Part shown: positions 18,240-27,491 of the stretch, piece by piece | Numbering within the stretch: position 1 is the stretch's first letter | How the letters are laid out: the number at the start of each line of letters is the position of its first letter | Source: Trichomonas tenax | Lineage: Eukaryota; Parabasalia; Trichomonadida; Trichomonadidae | Assembly (NCBI GenBank): GCA_023091735.1 | Contig: JALKBU010000085.1 | Coordinates: forward strand, 1-64,000 | Reading direction: 5' to 3' | Length of the DNA stretch: 64,000 bases | Program-made: the position numbers and the translations under genes | Notes under the pieces: generated by a model | What the model was told of the DNA's origin: nothing | What the model saw: only the letters and a program-made list of their open reading frames with translations | Database searches by the model: none

Positions 18240-18843
18240 TTGATGAACAAGAAGGATAAAGATCACGATCCAGAATTATCAAATGGAAAAGTGATTTTTG
18301 ATGACTCCATCTCGATGATTGACACATGGAAGGTCATGGAGAAGCTTGTTGACAAAGGTCTCGTTCGCAGGATCGGTGTTTCGAACTGGACAATCAACAT
18401 GCTCGAGCGCTTGAAATATTCTGACTGCAAATACACTCCATACACGAACCAGGTCGAATACAACCTCTATCTTCAACAGGGACCACTCAGAGAGTATCTC
18501 CACAAAGAAGGCATCATCTTGACTGGCTATTCCACACTTAGAACGCCAGATTGGGCGAAGCCCGAATCAGCCTGTGCTTCTCAAGGATGAGGAACTTGTT
18601 AGAGTTGCTGAAGAGACAGGATGAACAGTTGGCGAAGTTGAGCTAAAGCTCTTGCTCATGATTGAACCAGGAGCATCACTTCTTGCCAAATCTGTTACTC
18701 CAGAACGCATCTATAAGAACAATCATGTTGATTTCGAGCTTACAAAAGATCAAGTTGAGCGTCTTCGCAAGCGTGAACGTTGCTATCGCTACATCGATAT
18801 CAAGAAGTCATGAGGACGCGGTCTTTTTGGTGATGGATACTAA
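18240..18843 (+). pseudogene. 5'-truncated aldo/keto reductase pseudogene
   Basis: The frame contains DTWKVMEKLVDKGLVRRIGV, then SNW, and YTNQVEYNLYLQQGPLREYL. These are the AKR blocks that build the second half of the TIM barrel. The first ~110 residues, with the catalytic Asp/Tyr, are absent. A frameshift near 18555-18590 is followed by the C-terminal part (SVTPERIYKNNHVDFELTKD) with two in-frame TGA codons (18622-18624, 18811-18813), then a terminal TAA. GC-rich, optimised codons show that the source gene was well expressed, so the copy is probably recent. AKRs reduce sugars and aldehydes with NADPH in the cytosol, but this copy should be inactive. Confidence 0.75.
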
Positions 18844-18984
18844 AATACTTCTCATTACGGATTATCATATATGAATACTTCCGATTTATATATAATCAAA
18901 TATGTTAAATATGTCGAAACAAAAGGAATTTACAATAATATTGAAACAATATTTATTAAAATAATAACATATAATACAACATAA

Positions 18985-19731
18985 TCACTTCGAATAGACG
19001 CCATCAGATAAGAATGAAAATGGGAAAGATATTTCAAGTTTCATTGCATCCTTGATTTCAGTATTAGATTTCTCTGCTTTTCTAGCTTGAATAACATGGA
19101 ATTGTTCTTCATCTTGTATTAATTTCGCGCAACGCTTCTGATAATCGATTATTGCGTGTGTCTGCTTTTGACTCTTACGCATTAAAGAGTTGAATCGTGA
19201 CTGAATTGTTTCCTTCTTCACTTTGTCCTTAGTATCATCTGGAATATCTTGATCTGCAGCGATTCTCGCCATTGCCGTTTGGAATGGCGACGGTAAGTAA
19301 TGTCCATCGCCAGACGTAAGTTCACGCGTTAAGCGGTCTTGAAAAGCGAATAATAAACGGTGATGTTCCTCGCGGCTCGAAATCATGAAATTCCTTCTCT
19401 CTTCCGCAAACCTCGGTGAACAGAAGCGCTGGACGTCTTCCTGAATCGAAGAAGGATAAATTGGGAACAGAAATGGCCGCAATGGGGCAGAAGAAGCCTT
19501 AACGACAGGAATTTCTTGACCAGACGGTTTCATTGTCTCCAGCATTGGGTATTTTGCATATAATTCTGGATTTTCTGTAAGTTTGTCGACAATATTGCAG
19601 GCAATAAGCTCTGTATGCGATTCGATTGGTTTGAAGCACTCCTTCATCTCTCCGACGAGCTTGAGAACCCTTTCTTTCGATTTTGCGTTGACAAAACGGA
19701 TGGAGGACTTTTGTTCTTCTGATTTATTCAT
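18985..19731 (-). CDS. Conserved-looking hydrophilic protein, unknown function
   Basis: The 248-residue protein is helical and charged with no membrane segment. Regions of note are a Pro-rich centre (SAPLRPFLFPIYPSSIQEDV) and a long helix over residues 150-235 (RSQKQTHAIIDYQKR-type). I start at the ATG at 19731; GTG ACA AAA immediately upstream is leader. Codon use is good, and the frame is intact despite two decayed loci just to its left. It is divergent from the gene at 19857. I do not recognise it; a cytoskeletal or flagellar role is possible but unsupported. Confidence 0.6.
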   Translation of the reverse strand: MNKSEEQKSSIRFVNAKSKERVLKLVGEMKECFKPIESHTELIACNIVDKLTENPELYAKYPMLETMKPSGQEIPVVKASSAPLRPFLFPIYPSSIQEDVQRFCSPRFAEERRNFMISSREEHHRLLFAFQDRLTRELTSGDGHYLPSPFQTAMARIAADQDIPDDTKDKVKKETIQSRFNSLMRKSQKQTHAIIDYQKRCAKLIQDEEQFHVIQARKAEKSNTEIKDAMKLEISFPFSFLSDGVYSK

Positions 19732-19856
19732 TTTTGTCACTTTTGAGAATTTTAGTTTACATAGTATCCATTCAATTCAAATTCATGTCACGTAAAATGT
19801 CAAAATTTATATTTACATAACAAAATTAAAAATAAACGGTCATCAAAATATTTTTC

Positions 19857-20399
19857 ATGAATGAAGACACGAAATCGCGTCTTTATTCAACGATATTAGA
19901 GAGCACAGAAAAAACCGACGAAATGTATGAAACTATCGGTCAGCAAGTCCTTTCTATGTGGAAATCTGATCTTGATACAGATAATATTACAAAAACCGCG
20001 ATATCACTGGATCCATTGAATAGAATCATTGAACTTCTATCGAAATCGAATAATACAATCACTTCCCAGTCTAAAAAAGAATTAAAATCGTTATTTGAAC
20101 AGTTAACACCAGCTGATTACGCAATATCCGGCAAAGAACTATGCTTAGCATTGCTGGAATTGAGTTTATCCGACAATTTGCCAAAACAATCTCCATCAAA
20201 GGAAATTCATTCGCCAAAATCGCTTCAGATTACAACAACCAATACAACATCTATACTAAAGTCTGAGAAAGCTAAAAAAGTTTCTCAAAAACAAATACCA
20301 AAATCGAAGATTAATTCACAGAAGGAGATAGATTCTAAGCCACCATCACGCTTGTACGACAGCTTCCCAGCATGGCTTCCAACAATGACACTGGATTAA
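19857..20399 (+). CDS. Hypothetical hydrophilic protein
   Basis: The 180-residue protein has a helical N-terminal ~115 residues (SRLYSTILESTEKTDEMYET at the start) and a disordered Ser/Lys/Thr/Gln-rich C-terminus ending FPAWLPTMTLD. The terminal hydrophobic-aromatic patch could be a binding peptide. The ATG follows TCAAAATATTTTTC, a plausible initiator. It is divergent (125 bp between starts) from the gene at 19731. No family recognised. Confidence 0.55.
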   Translation: MNEDTKSRLYSTILESTEKTDEMYETIGQQVLSMWKSDLDTDNITKTAISLDPLNRIIELLSKSNNTITSQSKKELKSLFEQLTPADYAISGKELCLALLELSLSDNLPKQSPSKEIHSPKSLQITTTNTTSILKSEKAKKVSQKQIPKSKINSQKEIDSKPPSRLYDSFPAWLPTMTLD

Positions 20400-21043
20400 T
20401 TTATATTGATGCATTTTATTATTCATATAATATGAAAATATACAATATAATGCTTCTGTAGTCTTTACTACAGTTGCTAGAGCCAGAATAGCATCATCTT
20501 TATGTTCCACTTAAAGTATATTCAATAGAAAATGCGGTTATAAATTGCAAATCTTTTCAAGAACGAAAGGATGAAAACATGTTTATTGCAATGCAATCCA
20601 ATGGCGATATGCTTGCAAGAAAATGAATCATAGAAGAAATGAAAGCATCTATTAGTGCTTTTCTTATGATTCATCAAGTTTTAAGAGAGTGTTTCAGAAT
20701 AAATATACAAATTATACTTAATCAAAATCATCATATCTCAGATAATCGTAGCCAGTTACTAAACTACCGCATATACAACTTTCTGCGGTGCATCATACAC
20801 ACACACTTAAGAGCCATGAGATAATTATTAACATATGTGACTTGTATACTATTCAGTGTGTGCATGTCAAATATTAAGGCATTGATAACTATCTGTATTT
20901 GACACAAGCTTATTACAGGGAACATATTAGCAATATATATAATTCACATTATCTCGAAAAAGATCGCTTCATAAATGCTGAATAGGAATTTGTAATCGCA
21001 TTCATTTGCTATGGCATCTAGATTTTAAAAATATTTTTCGCTG
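20400..21043. other. Intergenic region with a decayed ORF
   Basis: An open frame runs 20492-20824 (plus) with one in-frame TGA at 20624-20626 and no good start. It reads SIENAVINCKSFQERKDENM and later MKASISAFLMIHQVLRECFR. This looks like a former coding exon, but I do not recognise it. Nothing else is evident before the MYST gene. Confidence 0.35.
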
Positions 21044-22189
21044 ATGGATGTCAAAAAGATTAATATTGGTGATCAGGTCAGTGTTTACTGTGAGCAGTAC
21101 AAACAGACTATGGAAGCCGTAATCGTTGCAGTCAGGGCCGAAAAAAGGCAAGCTTACGTTCATTTCTTGAAGCAAGATAAAAGATTAGACAGATGGGTGA
21201 CACTTGCAGAGATAACACCTGATCCGCACGCAGTTTTAGTTCCATCAGAAGAGAAATCTCTATCTAGAACCCAAAGAAAACTTTTCTTTGATGAAGATGA
21301 AATCGAAAAACTCGATATTCAATACCAACCATTCGAAAGAGCCCATCAGGAAGTCACAAGAGTGCGAAATATCGATAGAATTACAATCGGTCCTTATACA
21401 GTTCAAGCTTGGTATTATTCTCCATATCCCAATCCTTATGGAAAGATGGATCATCTATATATTTGCGATTACTGCTTCAAGTATTTTCAGACTGCAGAGG
21501 AATTACGTAATCATATCGCTGAAACTGGCGAACAATGTCCACCAGGAACCGAAATCTATCGCAATGGCAATTTAAGCATCTTCGAGATGAAAGGATGGGC
21601 CCATAAACTTCCATGCCAGTGCTTATGTCTTCTTTCGAAATTATTTTTAGATCACAAAACTTTATTTTACGATGTTGAAGGATTTTTGTTTTATGTTGTC
21701 TGCGAATGTGACGAAAAAGGTGCGCATATAGCGGCATACTTCTCAAAGGAAGTAAATAGTCAGGCAGGAAACGTTTTATCTTGCATCACAACATTACCAC
21801 CATATCAGAAGAAAGGCTATGGAAATCTATGCATATCTCTTAGCTACGAACTTGCACGACGCTCTAGAACAAGCGGTGGACCTGAGCGACCATTATCTGA
21901 TTTAGGAAAGCTTGCTTTTGCTTCATACTGGAAAGATACTCTTCTTGAGCTGTTTAAAACGCGATATCAAGAAATGACTTCAATAGATAATATTATCATT
22001 CTCACGAGCATTCAAAGAAGTGACATCATAGATACATTAAAAGAACTTGGCTGCGTAAATAAAATAAAAGGAGAATACGAGCTTGATTTAACATCACCGA
22101 ATTTACAAACAGCGATTGAAAATCAGCAGAAAGCAACACCAAAGCGTAGAATTGATCCACAGTACTTAAGGTGGCTCCCTGAAGAGTGA
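21044..22189 (+). CDS. MYST-family histone acetyltransferase (Esa1/Tip60-like)
   Basis: The 381-residue protein has a chromo-barrel/Tudor-knot at about residues 5-60 and a MYST catalytic domain at about 105-340. The C2HC zinc finger is complete (C141, C144, H157, C165). The autoacetylated-lysine motif (HKTLFYD, K205), the active-site Cys (C247 in AGNVLSCITTLP), the acetyl-CoA loop QKKGYG (255-260) and the catalytic Glu (E281 in GGPERPLSDLG) are all present. It should acetylate histone H4/H2A-type tails in the nucleus using acetyl-CoA. Domain order and length fit Esa1/Tip60/MOF rather than MOZ or HBO1. All key residues are intact. Confidence 0.93.
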   Translation: MDVKKINIGDQVSVYCEQYKQTMEAVIVAVRAEKRQAYVHFLKQDKRLDRWVTLAEITPDPHAVLVPSEEKSLSRTQRKLFFDEDEIEKLDIQYQPFERAHQEVTRVRNIDRITIGPYTVQAWYYSPYPNPYGKMDHLYICDYCFKYFQTAEELRNHIAETGEQCPPGTEIYRNGNLSIFEMKGWAHKLPCQCLCLLSKLFLDHKTLFYDVEGFLFYVVCECDEKGAHIAAYFSKEVNSQAGNVLSCITTLPPYQKKGYGNLCISLSYELARRSRTSGGPERPLSDLGKLAFASYWKDTLLELFKTRYQEMTSIDNIIILTSIQRSDIIDTLKELGCVNKIKGEYELDLTSPNLQTAIENQQKATPKRRIDPQYLRWLPEE

Positions 22190-22349
22190 TTATTGTAATT
22201 TTGTTTATAAAATGTATTTTGATATTATTGATTTTAATAATTATATTCTATTAATACATCCTGGCGGAGTCACATACACTATGTGCTAATAAATTTTTGT
22301 TGAAATCAATATTTTTTGAATAATCAAGAACATAATCTCCTTGAATTTT
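22190..22349. other. Short intergenic stretch after the MYST gene
   Basis: AT-rich sequence before the left arm of the inverted-repeat element. Nothing else seen. Confidence 0.3.
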
Positions 22350-23340
22350 TTTTTTCTCGTTTACTCTTTTGAGTTTTGTGATTTTTAACGAGTGACCCCA
22401 CTATAGATCAGATCTGATAAAACATTTACGTGCCTTTCTGGGGTTCTATTTACAGTGGTATCAATAATATCTCTGCAAACAAGGACCAAGCCGCTAATCC
22501 AATATGATTTTGCTTAAACAAACACCATCTTGTATTGGAAGATGATGGAAGCTCTTCTCTTATCTATTGTAGGTATAACTGCATGTTAATAATATAGATG
22601 TAGCCTATATTAAATCACAGAATTTATAAATATATTAACAAAATCAATTATAATTAATACATTCATAAACAGTGTGATTATAGATTATTATTTTAAGAAT
22701 ATGAGACTCTGTTTTTGTATTTTTAAAAAAGCAATAATTTAACTTATTTAGTATTTCCATTTATTTTATTAAGAAATTGGTGCTTTTCAGGGGTGCTGAG
22801 TATGTGAATAGCATTTGCTTGTCTACTTAACTTGAGGATCTCGATGAGATTGCAGCGAATTTTGACATGTAAAATAATGAAAGTCATCATTTTTGACACA
22901 TATTATCTGATATTTGTCATGTAAAGTCGAAAATATGATATGTAATGTTACCAATGAGCAAATTTTGTGTGAACTTGAGGTAGCATAACGTTAGGTATGC
23001 TCGACGTATGAGCAAAGGAATGCCGTTTGACTCGCGCGCGTAGCGTATTTTTTCTTTTCTATTTTTTGATTTTTCTACCGGAACTCTAGCAAAAATAAAC
23101 GAGCGAACGCTATAATAGTGAGATGTATTTGTTATAATCATCAAAGAGATCCATAACAGAAGCCTATTAATGATTTGTAATGGGTTTCTGTTTGTAATCA
23201 TATCATGATTAAGTAATACCTTGCTAAGATCATGAAACAGATTGCACCACCAGAATCAACACCCACAAAAAGCACGTAAATGTTTCATCAGATTCGTCCA
23301 GGAAGGGTTTTCTCGTTAAAAATCGCAAAACTCAAAAAGG
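22350..23340. mobile_element. Candidate element with ~80-bp imperfect terminal inverted repeats
   Basis: 22367-22447 and 23258-23337 are imperfect inverted repeats, about 75% identical by eye. They share GAGTTTT(G)(T/C)GATTTTTAACGAG and ACATTTACGTGC(C/T)TTT blocks in the same order, and similarity continues weakly outward to about 22350. The ~0.8-kb interior has no convincing ORF, but has two TGTCATGTAA-type motifs (22864-22873, 22915-22924). This fits an old non-autonomous DNA transposon. No target-site duplication was identified. Confidence 0.5.
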
Positions 23341-23396
23341 TCAAAGAGATAAAAAGTGGAGCCACATAATTTTTTTAAAAAAAGTGACAACAAAAA

Positions 23397-23735
23397 ATGA
23401 TGAATGGATTTTTATTGTCTCTGAGTCAATTCAGAGTATTCAATATGATGAAATCTTTTCCATCTGTTAAAGAAATCAATTCTATAAATCAGCCAGAAGC
23501 AAAGCTCGCTCAAAATGTTCAAATAAATTCATTAAATATAAATTACATGACGCAAGCTCGAGAACTGACAAAATATCCGATTATGTTGAGAAACACGATC
23601 ATCTTTGTTTCCTCATTTATGGCATTTAACTTAATTTTATTGATTTATTATTGCTATCGAGTTCACAGAATTAAAGAAGATAGATCAGACTCGTCAATTG
23701 CCATAATTACACTGCTTTCCAGCAAAGAACTTTAA
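23397..23735 (+). CDS. Possible small single-pass membrane protein
   Basis: This is a 112-residue frame. Residues 60-85 (LRNTIIFVSSFMAFNLILLIYYCY) form one clear membrane helix followed by a basic-acidic segment (RVHRIKEDRSD), so the C-terminus is probably cytosolic. The leader AAAGTGACAACAAAAA before ATG resembles that of the gene at 19731. Two further Met codons follow the first. No family is recognised, and it sits beside transposon-like DNA, so it could be a chance ORF. Confidence 0.4.
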   Translation: MMNGFLLSLSQFRVFNMMKSFPSVKEINSINQPEAKLAQNVQINSLNINYMTQARELTKYPIMLRNTIIFVSSFMAFNLILLIYYCYRVHRIKEDRSDSSIAIITLLSSKEL

Positions 23736-24400
23736 TCATTTAATTATATTGAGATTAATTTTATTATCTCTAAAATTGTTTGTATAATTCATAAACACTT
23801 GATACAGTATCTAGCATTCGGCCATCGATATGTTGAGCCATTATAAGAAAATGTTATGTTGATCCCCTTCCTAATTTTCGTTGATGTTTCGAACCAGATG
23901 GACTAACACATGAATGTGCAGGTCAATCAGACTCGATGCATCAATGATATTTTAAGTGTAGTATTTTATAAACTAAGTTTGATGATTCTAGACTTTTTCG
24001 AAATACCGTCTAACCATCCATCGTAATGATGTGTAACATATGATTGGCGTAATGTAGCAAACTCCACTTATATCACGATGAGTCCGCAAGCCATATTTTG
24101 TAAAGTGCTGAATGCAATCTCCAAATTATGTTTCAACACCCAAATGAAGCATAATGCAAAGTGCACGATTCAATCTATCTTGGTCATTACATATTATTCC
24201 GAAACAAGTCTTATAGTGATGTTTTCAAGCTTTATAAAACTGCAAAAATTTGTTTGTAATGTGTCAGATGGCAAAATATTGGTGGCTGCTGGACGGCGAT
24301 TTTCATGGAATCATCCAGATCCATGATGTGCCTACCTCATATGATGGAGCAGCACTGTGATTTCGGCAAAAAAAACAACATAAAAGTGCAGATAATATGT
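23736..24400. other. Gene-free region leading into the hairpin cluster
   Basis: There is no credible gene. A solitary, diverged copy of a hairpin arm (GATTCTAGACTTTTTCGAAA) is at about 23985-24004, and a TGATGGAGCAGCACTGTGATT block at 24342-24362 matches sequence next to later hairpins. Decayed units of the same array are therefore likely here. Confidence 0.4.
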
Positions 24401-24512
24401 GATTCTGGACTTTTTCGAAATATCCATGAATAGCGGTGCAACACTCACTACCCATCAACATGCAGTCAGCTTAGCACCAGTATTCATGGATATTTCGAAA
24501 AAGTCCAAAATC
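24401..24512. repeat. Hairpin 1: 32-bp arms, 48-nt loop
   Basis: The arms 24401-24432 and 24481-24512 are reverse complements at 31 of 32 positions (core GACTTTTTCGAAATATCCAT). The AT-rich flank and the lead-in TAAAAGTGC(A/G)GATAAT are shared with hairpin 3, about 380 bp downstream. Confidence 0.8.
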
Positions 24513-24657
24513 ATCAAAAATCTCAACTCTTTTTCAATTAAATATCTTAAATTCTCTTATTTCTCAAGTATTTGTGATGGCTTCAATATGGAGCAACCCC
24601 ATATGCTTGAGAAATGGGAAAATTTTGGCATCAACACGTTCATCTTTTTTGAGAAAT

Positions 24658-24756
24658 CTTTTTTGTTGCAATCATAGTTCTGCTCCATCATGTGGGATAG
24701 GTACATCATGGACAGGCCCAACATAATGGAGTAGAACTGTGATTGCAACAAAAAAG
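24658..24756. repeat. Hairpin 2: ~39-bp arms, 20-nt loop
   Basis: The arms 24658-24696 and 24717-24756 pair with three substitutions and one indel. Two of the three substitutions give G-U pairs in an RNA. The core is GTTGCAATCA(T/C)AGTTCT. A weaker nested foldback lies just upstream (24558-24570 with 24601-24615, ATTTCTCAAG). Confidence 0.75.
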
Positions 24757-24784
24757 CACAATAAAAGTGCGGATAATTTGTGAT

Positions 24785-24890
24785 TCTAGACTTTGTGGGA
24801 ATATCAGGAATTATTGATGTTGCGCCCACTACACATCAACAGGCAGTCGATGTAGAATCAATAATTCCTGATATTCGCACAAAGTCTAGA
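24785..24890. repeat. Hairpin 3: 34-bp arms, 38-nt loop
   Basis: The arms 24785-24818 and 24857-24890 pair at 33 of 34 positions (ACTTTGTG(G/C)GAATATCAGG). The layout parallels hairpin 1, with similar lead-in and loop words (CAC(T)ACCCATCAACA versus CCACTACACATCAACA). The arm sequences differ but pairing is kept. Confidence 0.8.
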
Positions 24891-24921
24891 AACATCAAAA
24901 TTTCACTTTCATATCGCGATA

Positions 24922-25006
24922 TTAACTTAAATCACAGTACCACTCCATCTTATTGGGATGTTCCATCGTATCAAATATGATGGAGTAGCACTGTAAATTA
25001 AGTTAA
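24922..25006. repeat. Hairpin 4: 28-bp arms, 29-nt loop
   Basis: The arms 24922-24949 and 24979-25006 pair with four substitutions. The inner part (ACTCCATC/GATGGAGT) is shared with hairpin 2, showing common origin. Confidence 0.7.
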
Positions 25007-25304
25007 AAACATATGTTTATAACGATCGCAAGCGGCCTTTGGCGTAATTTTCAACATGAACTTTTTAATATTTTGCATAATTATGATGCTCATTGTTGTA
25101 TAGAAAGATATTGGCTGTACGGTTGATATTGATAAGGAGTAAACTGTTAAATTTTTAATTGGAAATCTCAGATGATTCTTCAAGAAATCAAACTCTTTTG
25201 CTCAGTTAACGAATTATAGGTAGCAAACAGATTGAGCACCTGTTAGCTGTATAAGTAACCTCAGTTTCTGGTGTAATCCTCTGAGATTGAGACTTTTTTT
25301 ATTT

Positions 25305-25390
25305 TCTGCTTTTTGGGCATCTTTGGTACTGCGTGCAGCCGTCATGTGTGTGGTGGATGCACATAGTACCAAAAATGACCAAAAAGCAGA
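25305..25390. repeat. Hairpin 5: 26-bp arms, structured loop
   Basis: The arms 25305-25330 and 25365-25390 differ at two positions. The loop contains a further stem (GTGCA/TGCAC). Hairpin 5 is a direct duplicate of hairpin 7, 250 bp downstream; they share GGTACTGCGTGCAGCC and TCATGTGTGTGGTGGATGCA. Confidence 0.8.
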
Positions 25391-25399
25391 TTTTTTTTC

Positions 25400-25532
25400 A
25401 TCGAAGTTATCTCGGCAATAAAACTGAGATTTCTCGTTCCTTTAGCAGGTGAATACCTCAATTTCATGTGCTTCCAAGGCTTTACCCGCTAAAGAAGCGA
25501 GAAATCTCGTTTTGAGCCGAAATAACTTCGAT
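25400..25532. repeat. Hairpin 6: ~48-bp arms, 35-nt loop
   Basis: The arms 25400-25449 and 25485-25532 pair at roughly 85% with one short internal bulge (blocks ATCGAAGTTAT, GAGATTTCTCG, CTTTAGC). It sits exactly between the two paralogous hairpins 5 and 7. Confidence 0.78.
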
Positions 25533-25556
25533 TTCCAACATGTTTCTCAAATTCCG

Positions 25557-25634
25557 TTTTTTGGCCATCTTTGGTACTGCGTGCAGCCATCATGTGTGTG
25601 GTGGATGCACATAGTATCAAAGATGGCTAAAAAA
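25557..25634. repeat. Hairpin 7: 22-bp arms, structured loop
   Basis: The arms 25557-25578 and 25613-25634 pair throughout, with two G-U pairs and no mismatch. Its sequence is nearly the same as hairpin 5, in the same orientation. Confidence 0.8.
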
Positions 25635-25972
25635 GTGGGGAAAATGTATTTTTTATACTTATTCCTTTTTTGCCATGTAAAGTATCACTTTCACCTCACT
25701 TGTGAGGTGGGAACCAATTCCATGCACCAATGACTTGAACAGTAATACAGGACTTAAACTGGTCCTTGATAAGTAAAACATCATAGTTTCGACATCTGTA
25801 TTTCCGCCAGCTTTGTAGAAGATATGATAATGGCAACACTCTTTCCCTGCGTGCCGTAGCTCTTAGCGATGTAAATACGTATGAATCAAGTTTGGATTTA
25901 AGCTTTTGGAGTAGGCATGATCTCTTGTGTTAGGATGAAATTCTTTGTTTTGTTATGAGTTTCCATCATAAG

Positions 25973-26243
25973 CTAAGTGAGATTTAAGCAAACTCGATCA
26001 GTTACGTATTTGTAATTGCCATCGATCAGAGCAATTGCTTCATCGATTCTGGAATTAAGTAAATCGAGGATGGAAGCCTCGGCATTAATATAGATAATAG
26101 AAATTATTGGATGCTTAATCAATTTTGGATATAAAAATATCAACCTCGTTAGGATCGATCTCGTGTCTTTTTTGCTCCTAATAATCCCATATTGGATCCA
26201 GGAATGTAACTTTGGTCTTTCGACCATTTCTTGAATCACCCAT
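25973..26243 (-). pseudogene. Frameshifted remnant of an unrecognised repeated gene
   Basis: The minus-strand ATG at 26243 opens MGDSRNGRKTKVTFLDPIWD and then meets a TAG. The neighbouring frame carries on with YINAEASILDLLNSRIDEAI and a conserved-looking ALIDGNYKYVTDRV. The two frames together read like one protein broken by indels. Further decayed coding may extend to about 25780. The wording suggests a repeated, possibly transposon-borne family, but I cannot name it. Confidence 0.45.
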
Positions 26244-26437
26244 TCTCAAAAATGCTGACAAGTCAGTTTACATCGTCAGATTGGCAGATTTTGGATTGAT
26301 AAAACTCAAATAAAACATATGTTTTAATAGCTTTCATCGAACGAAAATGTGATGTTTGTGCTTCTTAATGTGAGCATAGTCTATACCTGCAGTGAAACGA
26401 AGAAAAATAAATATTGACGGTTTTGTATTTTTTTTAG

Positions 26438-27010
26438 ATGAGCATTTCGATAAAACCATCACTTGAGGAGCTCCTTGCTCGTATTCGCGCCAAAATCATT
26501 TCCAGAGGTTCCTCCGGCATCCAAGGGCTCGGCCGCGTCTTTAGAATCGCTGATGACAACGGAGATAGAATGATCGACTTAAAGAACGAGTTCCCAAAGC
26601 TCATGGGCGATATCGGTGTTCTCCTTAACAAGGCAGAGTGTACAGAACTCGGCCAGCTTCTCGATCGCAATGGCGATGGCTCAATTTCTTTCGATGAGTT
26701 TGTTTTCTTCTTAGGCCCACCGATGAATGCAACCCGCCAGCACGCAATTGACGACGTTTTCTCACAACTCGATTTAGACAAGTCAAATATCATCGATATT
26801 AATGATATCCGTATTCGTAATCCTTCCCTTACAAAAACTGACCATGAAAACATTCTCCACAATCTTTTCAAGTCATTCGACAAGAATGGCGACTATTCTA
26901 TTTCGAAGGAAGAATTCGATATTTATTACCGTGAAATCAGCCCTAATTTCAATACAGATGAGCAGTTTTGTGAGACTCTTTATAGATCATGGGGACTCAA
27001 GCAGCCATAA
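26438..27010 (+). CDS. Calcyphosin-like EF-hand calcium-binding protein
   Basis: The 190-residue protein has four EF-hand loops at residues 39-50 (DDNGDRMIDLKN), 76-87 (DRNGDGSISFDE), 112-123 (DLDKSNIIDIND) and 148-159 (DKNGDYSISKEE). Loops 2 and 4 have complete ligand sets, while loops 1 and 3 lack the final Glu (Asn/Asp) and may bind weakly. The N-terminal ARIRAKIISRGSSGIQGLGR lead and the overall length fit calcyphosin/CAPSL proteins, which are often ciliary. Codons are well optimised, implying strong expression. It should be cytosolic or axonemal. Confidence 0.85.
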   Translation: MSISIKPSLEELLARIRAKIISRGSSGIQGLGRVFRIADDNGDRMIDLKNEFPKLMGDIGVLLNKAECTELGQLLDRNGDGSISFDEFVFFLGPPMNATRQHAIDDVFSQLDLDKSNIIDINDIRIRNPSLTKTDHENILHNLFKSFDKNGDYSISKEEFDIYYREISPNFNTDEQFCETLYRSWGLKQP

Positions 27011-27491
27011 TCTTTTATATTAAAATTCGATTTATTTTTTTGTAATCATAATTTTTTTGCTAAACGCCTAAAGTAGAGCATTTCTAATTTTTGATAGGCA
27101 TATATTATTATTGTTTATATTTACATATTAGTTTTGGAAATTTAATAGTCATTATTAAAATATGTTTAAAAACAAATTGCATTGAAATCAATGGCTTCTA
27201 TGTGATGCGTCATTAATTGCATGCTATAATTTTTATTAGAATCTGATTTTTCTTTATTCTCATATGACAGAAATCATCTGAATATTAAACTTTCAAATGA
27301 ATTCTATAATGATATCAAAAAGTTCTTCTACTATGTGATATATATATATATATCTTATGCTCTACAATGATATGGTGATAGTGGTTAGTATAAGAGAAGT
27401 ATCATTCAAACAAATTAACTGTTTTTTCACATGAGAAGAAATAATTTTAAAAAACATACAAACATTTAATATAAACATATAAATAAAATAA
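27011..27491. other. Intergenic region with an AT dinucleotide run
   Basis: There is no gene. A (TA)n run of about 20 bp lies near 27335-27353, and the 3' ends of convergent genes flank the region. Confidence 0.4.

Noticed and set aside
18622..18813. TGA as a recoded codon in the aldo/keto reductase
   Set aside because: TGA ends the intact MYST and TMEM50-like genes here, so it is an ordinary stop; the copy is also truncated and frameshifted.
22917..23201. 94-codon minus-strand ORF inside the second inverted-repeat element
   Set aside because: No domain, poor start context, and low-complexity hydrophobic content; not supported as a transposase.
23890..23925. Possible trichomonad intron 3' motif (ACTAACACA-like)
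   Set aside because: The full ACTAACACACAG branch/3' splice motif and a GTATGT donor with coding flanks are missing; no gene spans it.
24074..24095. Possible hammerhead-ribozyme core (CGATGAGTCCGCAAG)
   Set aside because: The full CUGAUGA/GAAA core and three helices are not present; only one strand of a core-like word is seen.
24399..24677. 92-codon ORF across the hairpin cluster
   Set aside because: It runs through the inverted-repeat arms and has no protein-like composition; the hairpin explains the sequence better.
26434..26883. 149-codon antisense ORF across the EF-hand gene
   Set aside because: It mirrors the codon bias of the calcyphosin-like gene; no protein-like pattern of its own.
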